Assembly (NCBI RefSeq): GCF_902833055.1
Contig: NZ_CADFEJ010000001.1
Coordinates: 496,001-560,000, forward strand
Length of the DNA: 64,000 nucleotides
Source of the DNA: Burkholderia territorii
GTDB lineage: Bacteria > Pseudomonadota > Gammaproteobacteria > Burkholderiales > Burkholderiaceae
Reading direction: 5' to 3'
Under the pieces are notes generated by a model. It saw only the letters and a list, made by a program, of their open reading frames with translations. It did not search any database and was not told the origin of the DNA. Positions 18,642-28,848 of the stretch are shown one piece after another. How positions within the stretch are numbered: the stretch's first letter is position 1; every line of letters begins with the position of its first letter. The position numbers and the translations under genes are program-made.

Positions 18642-20618
18642 ATGGACAGGAAATTCGACTACGCAGGATTGCTGATCGCGGCGGGCTTCTTCGTGCTGTT
18701 CGCCGCGCAACTGGTGATGCTGCGTCCGGCGTCGACGCTGATCGCGTACAGCGATTTCCATCGTCTCGTCGCCGCGCGGCTCGTCGACGATCTCGAGATC
18801 GGATCGACGACGATCACCGGCACGCTGACGATGCCGCAAGCCGGCGCGATGCTGCCGGCGTCCGAAGTCGCGGCCGTGAAGTCGGAGGGTACGCCGCCGC
18901 ACTTCGCCACCAATCGCGTGACGGACCCGCAGCTGATCGACACGTTGACCGCGGCCGGCATCCGTTTCCACGGCACGTCCGACACCGGGTGGATCACGTC
19001 GCTCGCGTCGTGGCTGGTGCCGCTCGTCGCGTTCGTGTTCATCTGGAACCTGATGCTGCGCAAGCGCGGCGGGCTGCAGGACTTCACCGGCATGGGCAAG
19101 AGCCGCGCACGCGTCTACGTGCAGCAGGAAACCGGCATCACGTTCGACGACATCGCCGGTATCGACGAAGCGAAGGCCGAGCTGCAGCAGCTCGTCGCAT
19201 TCCTGCGCGATCCCGATCGCTACCAGCGGCTCGGCGGCAAGATTCCGAAGGGCGTGCTGGTCGTCGGCGCGCCCGGCACGGGCAAGACGCTGCTCGCGCG
19301 CGCGGTGGCCGGCGAGGCGGCCGTGCCGTTTTTCTCGATCAGCGGCTCGGCGTTCGTCGAGATGTTCGTCGGCGTCGGCGCCGCGCGTGTGCGCGACCTG
19401 TTCGAGCAGGCGCAGCAGAAGGCGCCGTGCATCGTGTTCGTCGACGAGCTCGACGCGCTCGGCAAGGTGCGCGGCGTCGGCCCGATGTCGGGCAATGACG
19501 AGCGCGAGCAGACGCTCAACCAGCTGCTCGTCGAGATGGACGGTTTCCAGGCCGGCTCGGGCGTGATCATCATGGCCGCGACCAACCGGCCGGAAATTCT
19601 CGATCCCGCGCTGCTGCGCCCGGGCCGCTTCGACCGTCACATCGCGATCGACCGGCCCGACGTGAACGGCCGCCGCCAGATCCTCGGCGTGCACGTGAAG
19701 CGCGTGAAGCTCGCGGCCGACGTCGATCTCGGCGAACTGGCGGCGCGCACGCCGGGCTTCGTCGGCGCCGATCTCGCGAACGTCGTCAACGAGGCGGCGC
19801 TGCATGCGGCGGAACGCGGCAAGCCCGCGATCGGGATGGACGACTTCGACGAGGCGATCGATCGCGCGCTGACCGGCCTCGAGCGCAAGAGCCGCGTAAT
19901 GAACGCGCAGGAGAAGCTGACGATCGCCTATCACGAGGCCGGCCATGCGCTCGTCGCGGAAAGCCGCGCGCATTGCGATCCGGTGAAGAAAGTGTCGATC
20001 ATTCCGCGCGGCGTGGCCGCGCTCGGCTACACGCAGCAGGTGCCGACCGAGGATCGCTACGTGCTGCGCCGCAGCGAGCTGCTCGACCGGATCGATGCGC
20101 TGCTCGGCGGCCGTGTCGCGGAAGAGCTCGTGTTCGGCGACGTGTCGACGGGCGCGCAGAACGATCTCGAGCGCGCGAGCGCGATGGCGCGCCATATGGT
20201 CATGCAGTACGGGATGAGCGAGCGGATCGGGCTGGTGAGCTTCGACGACGGCGAAGCGCGCACCAGCATGCCGGGCGCATGGCATGCGGGCGACGGGCGC
20301 TGCAGCGAGCACACCGCGCGGATGATCGACGACGAGGTGCATGCGCTGCTGACCGATGCGCATGCGCGCGTCGCGTCGACGCTCGGGGCACGGCGCGACG
20401 CGCTCGAGCGGATTGCCCGACGGCTGCTCGCGTGCGAGGTGCTCGAACGCGATGCGTTGCAGGCGCTCATCGACGGGCGCGAGCCGCCTGGCGCCGCGCC
20501 ATCGGCGCCATCCGCGACCGATCGAGGGCCTGGCGCGAGCGCGAATGCGCCGGAGCAGGCGTCGGCGATCGAGCGGGATTTCGTCGCATACGGGCCGCCG
20601 CGCAAACCCGAACGCTGA
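18642..20618 (+). CDS. FtsH-like ATP-dependent zinc metalloprotease (paralogue)
   Basis: 658 residues, membrane-anchored AAA+ protease. TM1 is near residues 7-27; a periplasmic segment of about 95 residues precedes TM2 at about 121-137. The Walker A GAPGTGKT is at 209-216 and the Walker B is [10 protein letters not shown]. The SRH region is [22 protein letters not shown]; the zinc site HEAGH is at 432-436 with the distal Asp in GAQNDLERA. The sequence differs from canonical FtsH ([12 protein letters not shown] rather than IDEIDAIGRQRG), so this is probably a second, specialised copy. The tail is proline- and alanine-rich. The start lacks a strong ribosome site. The Pho box upstream suggests phosphate-starvation control. 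Confidence 0.85.
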   Translation: MDRKFDYAGLLIAAGFFVLFAAQLVMLRPASTLIAYSDFHRLVAARLVDDLEIGSTTITGTLTMPQAGAMLPASEVAAVKSEGTPPHFATNRVTDPQLIDTLTAAGIRFHGTSDTGWITSLASWLVPLVAFVFIWNLMLRKRGGLQDFTGMGKSRARVYVQQETGITFDDIAGIDEAKAELQQLVAFLRDPDRYQRLGGKIPKGVLVVGAPGTGKTLLARAVAGEAAVPFFSISGSAFVEMFVGVGAARVRDLFEQAQQKAPCIVFVDELDALGKVRGVGPMSGNDEREQTLNQLLVEMDGFQAGSGVIIMAATNRPEILDPALLRPGRFDRHIAIDRPDVNGRRQILGVHVKRVKLAADVDLGELAARTPGFVGADLANVVNEAALHAAERGKPAIGMDDFDEAIDRALTGLERKSRVMNAQEKLTIAYHEAGHALVAESRAHCDPVKKVSIIPRGVAALGYTQQVPTEDRYVLRRSELLDRIDALLGGRVAEELVFGDVSTGAQNDLERASAMARHMVMQYGMSERIGLVSFDDGEARTSMPGAWHAGDGRCSEHTARMIDDEVHALLTDAHARVASTLGARRDALERIARRLLACEVLERDALQALIDGREPPGAAPSAPSATDRGPGASANAPEQASAIERDFVAYGPPRKPER

Positions 20619-20686
20619 AGCGCGAGCGTGTCGCGCAGCAGGCGGGCGGCCACGATCGCGCCGCACCGTCGCTGCGGTCCAACCTT

Positions 20687-20719
20687 GCCGGCGCGGCATT
20701 GCGCCGGCGTTTCGCTTCC
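20687..20719 (+). terminator. Weak hairpin between the FtsH-like and OsmC-like genes
   Basis: GCCGGCGC (20687-20694) pairs with GCGCCGGC (20701-20708), followed by a T-rich but interrupted stretch. Partial termination is plausible. Confidence 0.4.
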
Positions 20720-20742
20720 TCTTTTTCAGTCACGGAGTCGCC

Positions 20743-21210
20743 ATGAGCGAGGCGCACGTATCGGTCGATGTCGCGCAGCATGCGCGTTTCAGTTTCGAAG
20801 TCACGTTTGCCGGCACCGGGCTTTCGCCGGTGCTCACCGACGAGCCGCCGCCGCTCGGCGCCGGCCGCGGCCCGAATCCCGTCCGGCTGCTGGCCGCGGC
20901 CGTCGCGAGCTGCCTCGCGGCAAGCCTGTTGTTCGCGCTCGAGAAACAGCGCGTCGATCCGCAACCGGTCGCCGCGCACATCGACGTCGACATGGTGCAG
21001 AACGAGGCGGGCAGGGTGCGCGTGGGCGCGATGGCCGTGACGCTGTCGGTCGGCAAGGCGTGGGCCGATCTCGCGGCGGCGACGCGCATGCTCGACCGGT
21101 TCGATGCGTATTGCGTGGTGACCGAGAGCATGCGCGCAGGCATTCCGATCTCGGTGGCGGTGCGGGACGTGAACGGTGCGGTGCTCGACCGCGAGACGAC
21201 CGGCGTATGA
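20743..21210 (+). CDS. OsmC-family protein
   Basis: 155 residues from ATG 20743, preceded by CGGAG. The region GPNPVRLLAAAVASCLAASLLFALEKQR has the family's conserved catalytic-type Cys in the ASC motif. A second cysteine sits in MLDRFDAYCVVTESM. OsmC-type proteins are cytoplasmic dimers that reduce organic hydroperoxides using paired cysteines. The second Cys lies at the usual position, so peroxidase function is possible. This is the only clear stress gene in this block; a weak hairpin separates it from the FtsH-like gene. Confidence 0.72.
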   Translation: MSEAHVSVDVAQHARFSFEVTFAGTGLSPVLTDEPPPLGAGRGPNPVRLLAAAVASCLAASLLFALEKQRVDPQPVAAHIDVDMVQNEAGRVRVGAMAVTLSVGKAWADLAAATRMLDRFDAYCVVTESMRAGIPISVAVRDVNGAVLDRETTGV

Positions 21211-21231
21211 GCGTGCGGCAGTGCGCGTGCG

Positions 21232-22638
21232 TCAGGACTCCGTCGCGGCGGCCACTTCCGCCGCTTCGGCGAGCGCGTCGAGAAAGCGCGTACGCCACCA
21301 GTGCACGTCGGTTTTCCGCACGATCGCCATCAGCGCGTCGTGACGCTGGCGACGTTCGTCGAGCGGCATCGTGAGCGCGCGCTGGATCGCCTGCGCGGTG
21401 CCTTGCGTGTCGTACGGATTTACGAGCAGCGCGGGTTTCAGTTGCTCGGCGGCGCCCGCGAATCGCGACAGCACGAGCACGCCCGGATCGGCTTCGTCCT
21501 GCGCGGCGAGAAACTCCTTCGCGACGAGGTTCATCCCGTCGCGCAGCGGCGTGACGAGTGCGACGCGGCTCGCGCGGTAGAGGCCCGGCAAGCGCTTGCG
21601 GGCGACCGTGCGGTGGATGTAGCGCATCGGCATCCATTCGAGTTCGCCGTAATCGCCGTTGATCGCGCCGCACAGGCTGTCCATCTCGCGGCGCAGGTCG
21701 TCGTATGCGCCGAGATCCTCGCGGCTCGGCGCGGCGATCTGTATCAGTGTCGCGCGGTCGCGGTTCTCCGGATATTGTTCGAGCAACTGACGGAATGCGT
21801 GCACGCGCTGCGGCAGCCCCTTCGTGTAGTCGAGCCGGTCGACGCCGACGAGCAGCTGGCGGCGCGAATACTCGTCGCGCATCCGTTCGAACATGTCGAT
21901 GCCGTCGCGGTTTTCCGCGAGCGCCGCGAATTCGTCGACGTTGATTCCGATCGGGAACGCGCCGGCCGACAGCGTGCGACCGAACGCACGCAGGCGGCCG
22001 TCCGGCAGACGCGCGGCACCGGCCTCCGCCTCGACGTAATGCTCGAAGTGAAGCAGATCCGATTCGGTCTGGAAGCCGACGAGATCGTAGGCGAACAGCG
22101 AGCGCATCAGCCATTCGTGCTCCGGAATCGCGGCCATGATCGGCGGCGGCGGCATCGGAATGTGCAGGAAGAAGCCAATCGGATTCGTGCAGCCCATCGC
22201 ACGCAGTTCGGCGGCAAGCGGAATCAGCTGGTAGTCGTGAACCCAGACGACGTCGTCGGGGCGCAGCAGTGTGCTCAGCTTGCGCGCGAACAGCTGGTTC
22301 ACGCGGCGGTAGCCGTCCGCGAAGCGGCGGTCGAACTGCGCGAGATCGAGGCGGTAGTGGAATACCGGCCACAGCACGTTGTTCGAGTAGCCGAGGTAAT
22401 ACGCGTCGTAATCCTGCGGATCGAGATCGATCGTCGCGAGCTGGATGCCGCCGACGTTCTGGATCTGCACGTCGTCGCCGTGCGGGGGGCGCTCGCCGTC
22501 GCTGCGCAGCCTGCCGCTCCAGCCGAACCAGACGCCGCCCGATTCCTGCAGGCTGTCTTTGACGGCCACGGCAAGCCCGCCTGCCGCGGCTTTACGGGGA
22601 TCTGCAATGCGATTGGATACGACGACGAGTCGGCTCAC
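21232..22638 (-). CDS. otsA: Alpha,alpha-trehalose-phosphate synthase (UDP-forming)
   Basis: 468 residues of glycosyltransferase family 20. It makes trehalose-6-phosphate from UDP-glucose and glucose-6-phosphate in the cytoplasm. Signatures: VSNRIADPRKAAAGGL near the N-terminus, VWVHDYQLIPLA, GFFLHIPMPPPPI, GVDRLDYTKGLPQRV and LRDGMNLVAKEFLA. The start is a GTG at 22636-22638 after AGGAG. The trehalose phosphatase OtsB is not in this window. Role: osmotic and desiccation protection. Confidence 0.95.
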   Translation of the reverse strand: MSRLVVVSNRIADPRKAAAGGLAVAVKDSLQESGGVWFGWSGRLRSDGERPPHGDDVQIQNVGGIQLATIDLDPQDYDAYYLGYSNNVLWPVFHYRLDLAQFDRRFADGYRRVNQLFARKLSTLLRPDDVVWVHDYQLIPLAAELRAMGCTNPIGFFLHIPMPPPPIMAAIPEHEWLMRSLFAYDLVGFQTESDLLHFEHYVEAEAGAARLPDGRLRAFGRTLSAGAFPIGINVDEFAALAENRDGIDMFERMRDEYSRRQLLVGVDRLDYTKGLPQRVHAFRQLLEQYPENRDRATLIQIAAPSREDLGAYDDLRREMDSLCGAINGDYGELEWMPMRYIHRTVARKRLPGLYRASRVALVTPLRDGMNLVAKEFLAAQDEADPGVLVLSRFAGAAEQLKPALLVNPYDTQGTAQAIQRALTMPLDERRQRHDALMAIVRKTDVHWWRTRFLDALAEAAEVAAATES

Positions 22639-22794
22639 CAGCTCTCCTGCGAATGGTTGGGAAGGTTCGTGCGGCCAGGGCGCGATGCGGACGCCGCCAG
22701 CGGCGCATGGCGCGATGGGGCCGCAATACGTGCGGACGGGAATCAGGGCGCGCGATTCGCCGTCCGAACGTGGAGTGCTTTTTTAGGATACTCG

Positions 22795-22806
22795 TCATTC
22801 GAATGA
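22795..22806. promoter_or_regulatory. 12-bp perfect palindrome upstream of otsA
   Basis: TCATTCGAATGA in an A/T-rich pocket, 157 bases upstream of the otsA start. It might be a repressor site; nothing else supports it. The stretch 22807-23222 contains no gene I can support. Confidence 0.3.
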
Positions 22807-23154
22807 TTTAAAAGTGCATGACCGACATCGGCGAATTCGCGCGCCGGTTCAATGCGTGGCATTTCGCGCGCGGGGGCGGGCGGGACCGAAAATTGCGCAG
22901 CACCATGTGCAACATGGCGGCGGGGATTCCAGAGAAGGGGGAGCGAAGACCGCGAAATTGGGCGGCGTGTGCAACGCGAGGCGGAAATCGCGGAGAAGGG
23001 CGATCGCGGACCTACGCGCGCGATCGTGCTCCGTTGCGTTGCGCGTGCTCGATACGTGAGAGGACGCGTGCCGCGAATGCACGGCGTGTGTGTTGCGCGG
23101 TGCGTGGCGCTTCAGGCTCGCATGAATGCAACGGCCGTCGAACGCCGGCAGTGA

Positions 23155-23186
23155 CGATGCGCGGCCGGCCGCGTAGCCGCGCATCG
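23155..23186. terminator. Hairpin after the chemoreceptor gene
   Basis: 11-bp perfect stem CGATGCGCGGC with GCCGCGCATCG, loop of ten, located 37 bases past the stop of the minus-strand receptor gene. No T-run, so intrinsic termination is uncertain. Confidence 0.4.
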
Positions 23187-23222
23187 TATCCGTGCGACGC
23201 GTGATACCTGATGCATCCTGCG

Positions 23223-24860
23223 TTACGCGACAGCAGCCTGCCAATGCGGCGCATTGTCGGCCGCATGCTTGCGCGCGTGCGCCGACATCGCCTGTTGGCC
23301 GGCCGGCATCCGGAACGCGGATACCGTCTCCGACAGATCGCGGCCCTGCGCCTCGAGCGATTTCGACGCGGCCGCGGCCTGTTCGACGAGTGCCGCGTTC
23401 TGTTGCGTCGTCTGGTCCATCTGCGTGATCGTGAGGTTCACCTGATCGATGCCGCGACTCTGTTCGGCCGACGCGGCCGCGATTTCGCCCATGATGTCGG
23501 TGACGCGCGCGACGGCCCGCGTCACGTCCGACATCGTCTCGCCGGCTTCGCCGGCGAGCGCCGACCCGGCCTGGATCGTCTGCACCGATGCCGAGATCAG
23601 CTCCTTGATTTCCTTCGCGGCAGTGGACGAACGTTGCGCGAGGCTGCGCACCTCGCTCGCGACGACCGCGAAGCCGCGGCCTTGTTCGCCCGCGCGTGCC
23701 GCCTCGACGGCCGCGTTCAGCGCGAGTATGTTCGTCTGGAATGCGATGCCTTCGATGATCCCGGTGATGTCCGCGATTTTCGACGAGCTGTTGCCGATCT
23801 CCGTCATCGTCTCGACCACGCGGCCGACCACCGAACTGCCGCGCAGCGCGACGTCGGACGCATTCGCCGCGAGCGTGCTCGCCTGCTGCGCGTTTTCGGC
23901 GTTCAGTCGCACCGTCGACGTGAATTCCTCCATCGTCGCCGCGGTTTCCTGCAGCGACGCGGCCTGTTCCTCGGTGCGCTGGCTCAGGTCGAGGTTACCC
24001 GATGCGATCTCGCCCACCGCGTGCGCGATGCTGTTCGACGAATCGCGCACGCGGCCGACGATGTCGATCAGCCGTGCGTTCATCGTATGCAGCGCGTCGA
24101 GCAGATCGCGCGTCTCGTCGTTGCCGCTCACGCTGATGCGGCTGCCGAGATCGCCGTTGGCCACCGTGCGCGCGACCTCCACCGCCGCGACGATCGGTGC
24201 GGTGATCTTGCGCGTGAGCCACAGGCCGCCGCCCACCGCGATCACGATCGCGACCGCGCAGATGGCCAGCAGCACGTTGCGCTCGACCGCGTAGCGATCG
24301 GCGAATGCCTGCGCAATCTGGGCTTCGCGCTCGCGCGTGTAGGTTGCGTACGCATCGGTCGCGCGAACAAGTTGCGCGAGCAACGGACGGCAGCGATTGT
24401 CGATGTCGGCGGTCGCCTCGTCCTTCTTGCCGGCCTGCGCGAGTCCGACGATATTCAGTGCGACGGGTCCGTAGCTCGATTCGACGCGCACGATCTCGGC
24501 GACCAGTTCGCGTGCGCGATCGGTCGTGTCGGTCGCATTCGCCATCATGTCCTTCAGTTTCGCGAGACGGTCCTGCACATCCTTGTGCGCTTGCTGCACG
24601 TCGGCCAGTTCGAGCTGGATGTCGGACGGCGTGGTCACGAGCACGAGGTTGCGCGCGGCGATCGCGCGCCGGTCGACCGCGGTCCGGATTTGCGCGGAAA
24701 GGTTCGCGCGCGCGTTGACGCCGTTCATGTACCGGGAAAACTCGTCGTTCGTATCGGACAGCGCCTTCAGCGCCATGCCCGACACGACCACGACGACCGC
24801 GGCGAGCAAACCGAAGCCGCCAAGCAGTTTAGCCTTGATGGTTATTCTGGCGATTTTCAC
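23223..24860 (-). CDS. Methyl-accepting chemotaxis protein
   Basis: 545-residue transmembrane chemoreceptor from a GTG start (24858-24860) after AGGGG. TM1 is about residues 12-31; a periplasmic four-helix-bundle sensor (about 32-190) with a charged ligand-side sequence follows; TM2 ([19 protein letters not shown]) is about 196-215. The HAMP linker comes next, then the signalling tip with the universal [20 protein letters not shown] hairpin. No C-terminal NWETF-type pentapeptide is visible, so it is not tethered for CheR/CheB in the E. coli manner. Ligand unknown. A sigma-28-type promoter 70-95 bases upstream links it to motility. Confidence 0.9.
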   Translation of the reverse strand: MKIARITIKAKLLGGFGLLAAVVVVVSGMALKALSDTNDEFSRYMNGVNARANLSAQIRTAVDRRAIAARNLVLVTTPSDIQLELADVQQAHKDVQDRLAKLKDMMANATDTTDRARELVAEIVRVESSYGPVALNIVGLAQAGKKDEATADIDNRCRPLLAQLVRATDAYATYTREREAQIAQAFADRYAVERNVLLAICAVAIVIAVGGGLWLTRKITAPIVAAVEVARTVANGDLGSRISVSGNDETRDLLDALHTMNARLIDIVGRVRDSSNSIAHAVGEIASGNLDLSQRTEEQAASLQETAATMEEFTSTVRLNAENAQQASTLAANASDVALRGSSVVGRVVETMTEIGNSSSKIADITGIIEGIAFQTNILALNAAVEAARAGEQGRGFAVVASEVRSLAQRSSTAAKEIKELISASVQTIQAGSALAGEAGETMSDVTRAVARVTDIMGEIAAASAEQSRGIDQVNLTITQMDQTTQQNAALVEQAAAASKSLEAQGRDLSETVSAFRMPAGQQAMSAHARKHAADNAPHWQAAVA

Positions 24861-24928
24861 GATGTGCCCCTGTGCGAGTGGTTGGCGATGGAATTTATTG
24901 TGCGTCCGCGTGCAGGCCCGTGCCGTGA

Positions 24929-24955
24929 TTAACGGGAGTGTCGGACAGTTCTTTA
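24929..24955 (-). promoter_or_regulatory. Sigma-28 (FliA)-type promoter for the chemoreceptor gene
   Basis: On the minus strand TAAAGAAC is followed after 11 bases by CCCGTTAA. Consensus is TAAAGTTT-N11-GCCGATAA, so the spacing is exact and six of eight -10 positions agree, with TAAAG intact at -35. Placement about 70 bases before the start codon is normal. The surrounding 24861-25272 is A/T-rich and non-coding. Confidence 0.65.
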
Positions 24956-25272
24956 CCCATCGAAAACCCTGATATTCGTTCTTTCTCGCCGGAAACCCGC
25001 GCCAGTCGGGCATTTCAGGCCTGCAGGAAGTTTCGTGAATCACCGATAATCGCCGCGTTCATACGCGGATGTGAAAATCGATCCTTTACCAGACTTAATG
25101 TATTCCGATCCGTCGCTTAAATCGTCGAATTGGCATGTTCGGTGATTTATTGGCGAATCGCATATTTACGTTCGAACGATCGGGAATGTGCGATTCGGCC
25201 CAAAAAACGGGCGCGAACGAATACGCGCCCGTATGACGCGCCCCGCGACACGCGTCGCGGGGCGTGGGTCGA

Positions 25273-27351
25273 TCAGAACGTCGTACGCAGGCCGGCCATC
25301 ACGCTGCGGCCGCCTTCGGGCGCGAAACCGCGCACGACCGAGGTCGCGTAGCGGATCTCCTGGTTCGTCAGGTTGTCGCCGCGCAGGTAGGCGAGCCAGT
25401 GCGTCGCGCCGACCCGGAACTTGTACGTGAGCATCACGCCGAGCGACGTGTAGCCGTCGGTCGAAAAGTCGTTGTCGGGCACGCGGTGCTGCGACCACGC
25501 ATGCGTGAGCTGCGCGCGCGCACCGAACGGGCCGTAGCCGTAGTCGGCCGCGAGCGTCGCGCGCAGCGGCGCGATGCGCGGCAGCGGCTGGCCGGTATCG
25601 ACGTTGCGCGCATGCGTGTAGTCGGCGGTCAGTTCCAGGTCGACCGTGTGACCGCGCTGCGCGAACGCCCGCCACTTGCCGTCGAGTTCGACGCCGTAGA
25701 ACTCGGCGCGCACGCCGCGATAGATCGCTTCGTTGAGCGTATCGCCGGTGCCGGGCGCGACCGGTTCGCCGTCTGCATTCACGATGCGGCCGGTGTTGTA
25801 CTCGGTCAGGTAGTTCGAGAAGCGGTTGTAGAACACGCCGACGCTGCCGCGGTTCGGGCCGCTCGCATAGCGTAGCGACAGGTCGGTCGACACGGCCTTT
25901 TCCTTCGACGCGTTCGGGTTGCCGATCAGGAACTGGCCGGTGGCGTCGTGCGGGCCGTTCGAATACAGCTCGTAGAAGGTCGGCGCACGTTCCGTGTACG
26001 CAACGTTCGCCGCGACCGACCACACCGGCGTCAGCGTGAACAGCGCGCCGGCCGATACGCTGCCGGCATTGAAGTCGCGCGGCTGTGCGAGCGCGAATTT
26101 CTCGACGCCGGCCGGATCGGGATCGACCTTCACGTGCTCGATGCGCCCGCCGAGGCTCAGCTTCAGCGCAGGGACGACCTGCCATTCCTCCAAACCGAAC
26201 AGCGCGACGCTATTCGTGCGCGTGGACGGCACGAGCAATTCGTCGCCGAGCGCGGAGAACGTGTTCTGGCCGAACTGCACGCCGATCGCGCCTTCGAACG
26301 GGCCGATCTTGCGATGCCGCGCCTCGATGCGCGCCTCGTAGCCGCGGTTGCGGAAGGTGGTGGCCGTCTCGCCGTTGTTGACTTCCTTGTGACGGTAGTC
26401 GGTGTACGCGAAATCGAACTTCAGCTTTGTGAACGGGCCGCTCAGGTTGCGCACCTCCGACGCGAACGCGAGGCGTTCCTGACGCATCCGCAGGCGCACG
26501 TCGTCCTCGGCGACGGAGCCGTAGTTGGACTCGTAGCCGCTGTACGACAGGCCCGCGAAACCGTCGGCCCACGTGTACGACGCGCCGAGCGCGCCGCCAT
26601 GCACTCGGCCGTCGCTGTTCGGCACGTTGCCGACCGGTTGCGGCGTGTCGGGATCGTCGATCGCGCGTTGCTGGCTGCTGCGCGCGTAGCCGGGAATCCG
26701 CAGCTTGCTCGTTTCACGGTCGAACGCGTCGACATGAAACGCGAAGCGGCCGTTGCCGCCTTCGACCTGCGCGGCGCCCGCGCGCACCGAATTCGCGCCG
26801 CCGTAGCGCGCGTCGAGCGCACCCGTCACGCCTTCGATCGCTTCACGCGGAATCCGGTTGTCGATCGTGTTGACGACGCCGCCGACCGCATTGCCGCCGT
26901 ACAGCAGCGCGGCCGGCCCGCGCACGATCTCGATGCGCTCGATCGACAGCGGATCCTGCGGCACCGCGTGGTCGAACGACAGCGACGACGCATCGTAGGC
27001 GGCAACGCCGTTCTGCAGCAGCCGGATCCGGTCGCCATCCATCCCGCGGATGATCGGGCGGCCGACCATCGGCCCGTAGGTGGTGGTCGACACGCCGGGC
27101 AGGCCGTTGAGCGTCTCGCCGAGCGAATCGGCCTGGCGGCGCGTCAGCGCGTCGCCGGACAGCTGCGCGGTCGGTGAGCTCAATTCGGTGTCGCCGAGCG
27201 GATTCGCGGTCACGAAGATCGGCGCGAGCGGCGTGGATTGCATCGGCGTCGACGAGGCTGGCGTATCTGCCTGCGCGTGTGCAACGGCGGCGAACAGCAT
27301 CAGGGAAACGGGCGAGAGCGGGCGAAGCGGTAGACGAGGGAGGTCGCGCAT
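25273..27351 (-). CDS. znuD: TonB-dependent outer-membrane receptor, ZnuD-like
   Basis: 692 residues from ATG 27349-27351. Signal peptide ends near AAVAHAQA. The plug domain includes LGETLNGLPGVSTTTYGP, GRPIIRGMDGDRIRLLQNG and RIEIVRGPAALLYGGNAVGGVVN, the classic TonB-receptor plug. A long beta-barrel ends in GLRTTF with terminal Phe. The opening resembles the ZnuD zinc-receptor family (Neisseria, Acinetobacter). The assignment is strengthened by a perfect Zur-type box upstream, and zinc-scavenging under zinc limitation is the likely role. The His-rich loop seen in some ZnuD proteins is not evident, so haem or another metal chelate remains possible. Confidence 0.82.
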   Translation of the reverse strand: MRDLPRLPLRPLSPVSLMLFAAVAHAQADTPASSTPMQSTPLAPIFVTANPLGDTELSSPTAQLSGDALTRRQADSLGETLNGLPGVSTTTYGPMVGRPIIRGMDGDRIRLLQNGVAAYDASSLSFDHAVPQDPLSIERIEIVRGPAALLYGGNAVGGVVNTIDNRIPREAIEGVTGALDARYGGANSVRAGAAQVEGGNGRFAFHVDAFDRETSKLRIPGYARSSQQRAIDDPDTPQPVGNVPNSDGRVHGGALGASYTWADGFAGLSYSGYESNYGSVAEDDVRLRMRQERLAFASEVRNLSGPFTKLKFDFAYTDYRHKEVNNGETATTFRNRGYEARIEARHRKIGPFEGAIGVQFGQNTFSALGDELLVPSTRTNSVALFGLEEWQVVPALKLSLGGRIEHVKVDPDPAGVEKFALAQPRDFNAGSVSAGALFTLTPVWSVAANVAYTERAPTFYELYSNGPHDATGQFLIGNPNASKEKAVSTDLSLRYASGPNRGSVGVFYNRFSNYLTEYNTGRIVNADGEPVAPGTGDTLNEAIYRGVRAEFYGVELDGKWRAFAQRGHTVDLELTADYTHARNVDTGQPLPRIAPLRATLAADYGYGPFGARAQLTHAWSQHRVPDNDFSTDGYTSLGVMLTYKFRVGATHWLAYLRGDNLTNQEIRYATSVVRGFAPEGGRSVMAGLRTTF

Positions 27352-27508
27352 GGTCGGTGAATCGGTTGGAATCGGATCGGAAAGCGAGTCATGCGGGGCA
27401 CGGCAAGATACGATATATTGTTGCGTCGCTGGCGCGCAGTGACCCGTCTGGATATGACTCGGCGAAACCCGTCCTCCCGATCGAACCACCTCGGACGGAC
27501 GAGTTCGC

Positions 27509-27531
27509 GAAATGATATGTTATATCATTTC
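27509..27531. promoter_or_regulatory. Zur-type box between znuD-like receptor and zinc alcohol dehydrogenase
   Basis: Perfect 10-bp arms GAAATGATAT and ATATCATTTC around GTT, 23 bp in total. Size, flanks (GAAATG...CATTTC) and central A/T pattern match the proteobacterial Zur consensus. It is 158 bases before the receptor start and 224 before the divergent adh gene, so it could control one or both. Confidence 0.8.
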
Positions 27532-27754
27532 AAATTCCAAGCGAAACGGCGGCGTGTCCCAAGGTGCCCGACACACGGCTGAAATGGCCGTGAAAGCAGC
27601 GACGGCCGCCGATCGGACGCTACCGGCATGCGCGGCACGCGTCGCGACGAAGCCGCGTGCGTCGCACACGTTTGCCGCCCCGTTGATGCGTATCAATGCG
27701 TTCCGATGTCGACTCCGGATACTGGCCCGGTCATCGACCAGACAGGAGCGACGC

Positions 27755-28783
27755 ATGACACAAACCATGAAAGCGGCCGTGGTGCACGCATTCGGCGAAC
27801 CGTTGCGCATCGAGGAAGTGCCGGTCCCGACGCCGGGCCCCGGCCAGATTCTCGTCAACATCAAGGCGTCGGGCGTCTGCCACACCGACCTGCATGCAGC
27901 CGACGGCGACTGGCCCGTGAAGCCGACGCTGCCGTTCATTCCCGGACACGAAGGCGTGGGCGTCGTCGCGGCGGTCGGCGCGGGCGTCACGCACGTGCGC
28001 GAGGGCGACCGCGTCGGCGTGCCGTGGCTCTACACGGCATGCGGTCACTGCGAGTACTGTCACACCGGCTGGGAAACGCTTTGCCACGGGCAGCAGAACA
28101 CCGGCTATTCGGTCAACGGCAGCTATGCGGAATATGTGCTGGCCGATCCCGACTACGTCGGCCACCTGCCGGCGCAAGTTGCGTTCGACGAGATCGCGCC
28201 GATCCTGTGCGCGGGCGTGACCGTCTACAAGGGCATCCGCGTCACCGACACGCGTCCGGGCCAGTGGATCGCGATTTCGGGCATCGGCGGGCTCGGGCAC
28301 GTGGCCGTGCAATACGCGCGCGCGATGGGCCTGCACGTCGCGGCGATCGACGTATCCGCGCCCAAGCTCGAACTCGCCCGCCAGCTTGGCGCACAACTGA
28401 CGATCGATGCATCGGCCGACGATCCGGCGAAGGTCATCCAGAAGGAGATCGGCGGTGCGCACGGCGTGCTGGTCACGGCCGTGTCGCGCAGCGCGTTCGC
28501 GCAGGCGTTGGGGATCGTGCGGCGTGGCGGCACGGTGGCACTCAACGGCTTGCCGCCCGGCGATTTCCCGTTGCCGATCTTCTCGACCGTGCTGAACGGC
28601 ATCACGGTGCGCGGCTCGATCGTCGGCACGCGTCGCGACCTGCAGGAATCGCTCGATTTCGCGGCGGACGGGCTGGTGCGCGCGCACATCCATCGCGACC
28701 GGCTCGGCAACATCAACGACATCTTCGCGCGGCTGCGCGAAGGGAAGGTCGACGGCCGCATCGTGCTGACCGACATGCATTGA
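27755..28783 (+). CDS. adhP: Zinc-dependent alcohol dehydrogenase (AdhP-like)
   Basis: 342 residues from ATG 27755, set by CAGGAG. Medium-chain dehydrogenase layout: catalytic-zinc ligand C42 in GVCHTDLH, then PGHEGVGVV. Structural-zinc cysteines lie in [16 protein letters not shown], and the NAD fold is [19 protein letters not shown]. It matches bacterial ethanol/propanol-preferring AdhP. Cytoplasmic, NAD-dependent. Whether it answers to the Zur box upstream is unknown; a zinc enzyme adjacent to a zinc-repressor site is at least notable. Confidence 0.9.
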   Translation: MTQTMKAAVVHAFGEPLRIEEVPVPTPGPGQILVNIKASGVCHTDLHAADGDWPVKPTLPFIPGHEGVGVVAAVGAGVTHVREGDRVGVPWLYTACGHCEYCHTGWETLCHGQQNTGYSVNGSYAEYVLADPDYVGHLPAQVAFDEIAPILCAGVTVYKGIRVTDTRPGQWIAISGIGGLGHVAVQYARAMGLHVAAIDVSAPKLELARQLGAQLTIDASADDPAKVIQKEIGGAHGVLVTAVSRSAFAQALGIVRRGGTVALNGLPPGDFPLPIFSTVLNGITVRGSIVGTRRDLQESLDFAADGLVRAHIHRDRLGNINDIFARLREGKVDGRIVLTDMH

Positions 28784-28798
28784 CGCGCATTCGGGCAC

Positions 28799-28829
28799 GC
28801 TGCCGCGACGCGCGGGGCGTCGCGGCAGC
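28799..28829. terminator. Convergent-gene hairpin after adhP
   Basis: 13-bp perfect stem (GCTGCCGCGACGC with GCGTCGCGGCAGC), five-base loop, 15 bases beyond the adh stop. No T-run. It probably insulates the convergent genes on either side. Confidence 0.6.
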
Positions 28830-28848
28830 GCATGCGCTCATGCGTGCA

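Noticed and set aside
18510-20699. Minus-strand open frame of 729 codons
   Set aside because: Antisense shadow of the FtsH-like gene.
22818-23204. Small plus-strand ORF between otsA and the chemoreceptor gene
   Set aside because: Arg-rich, no ribosome site, no domain; equal-length frames are open on the other strand.
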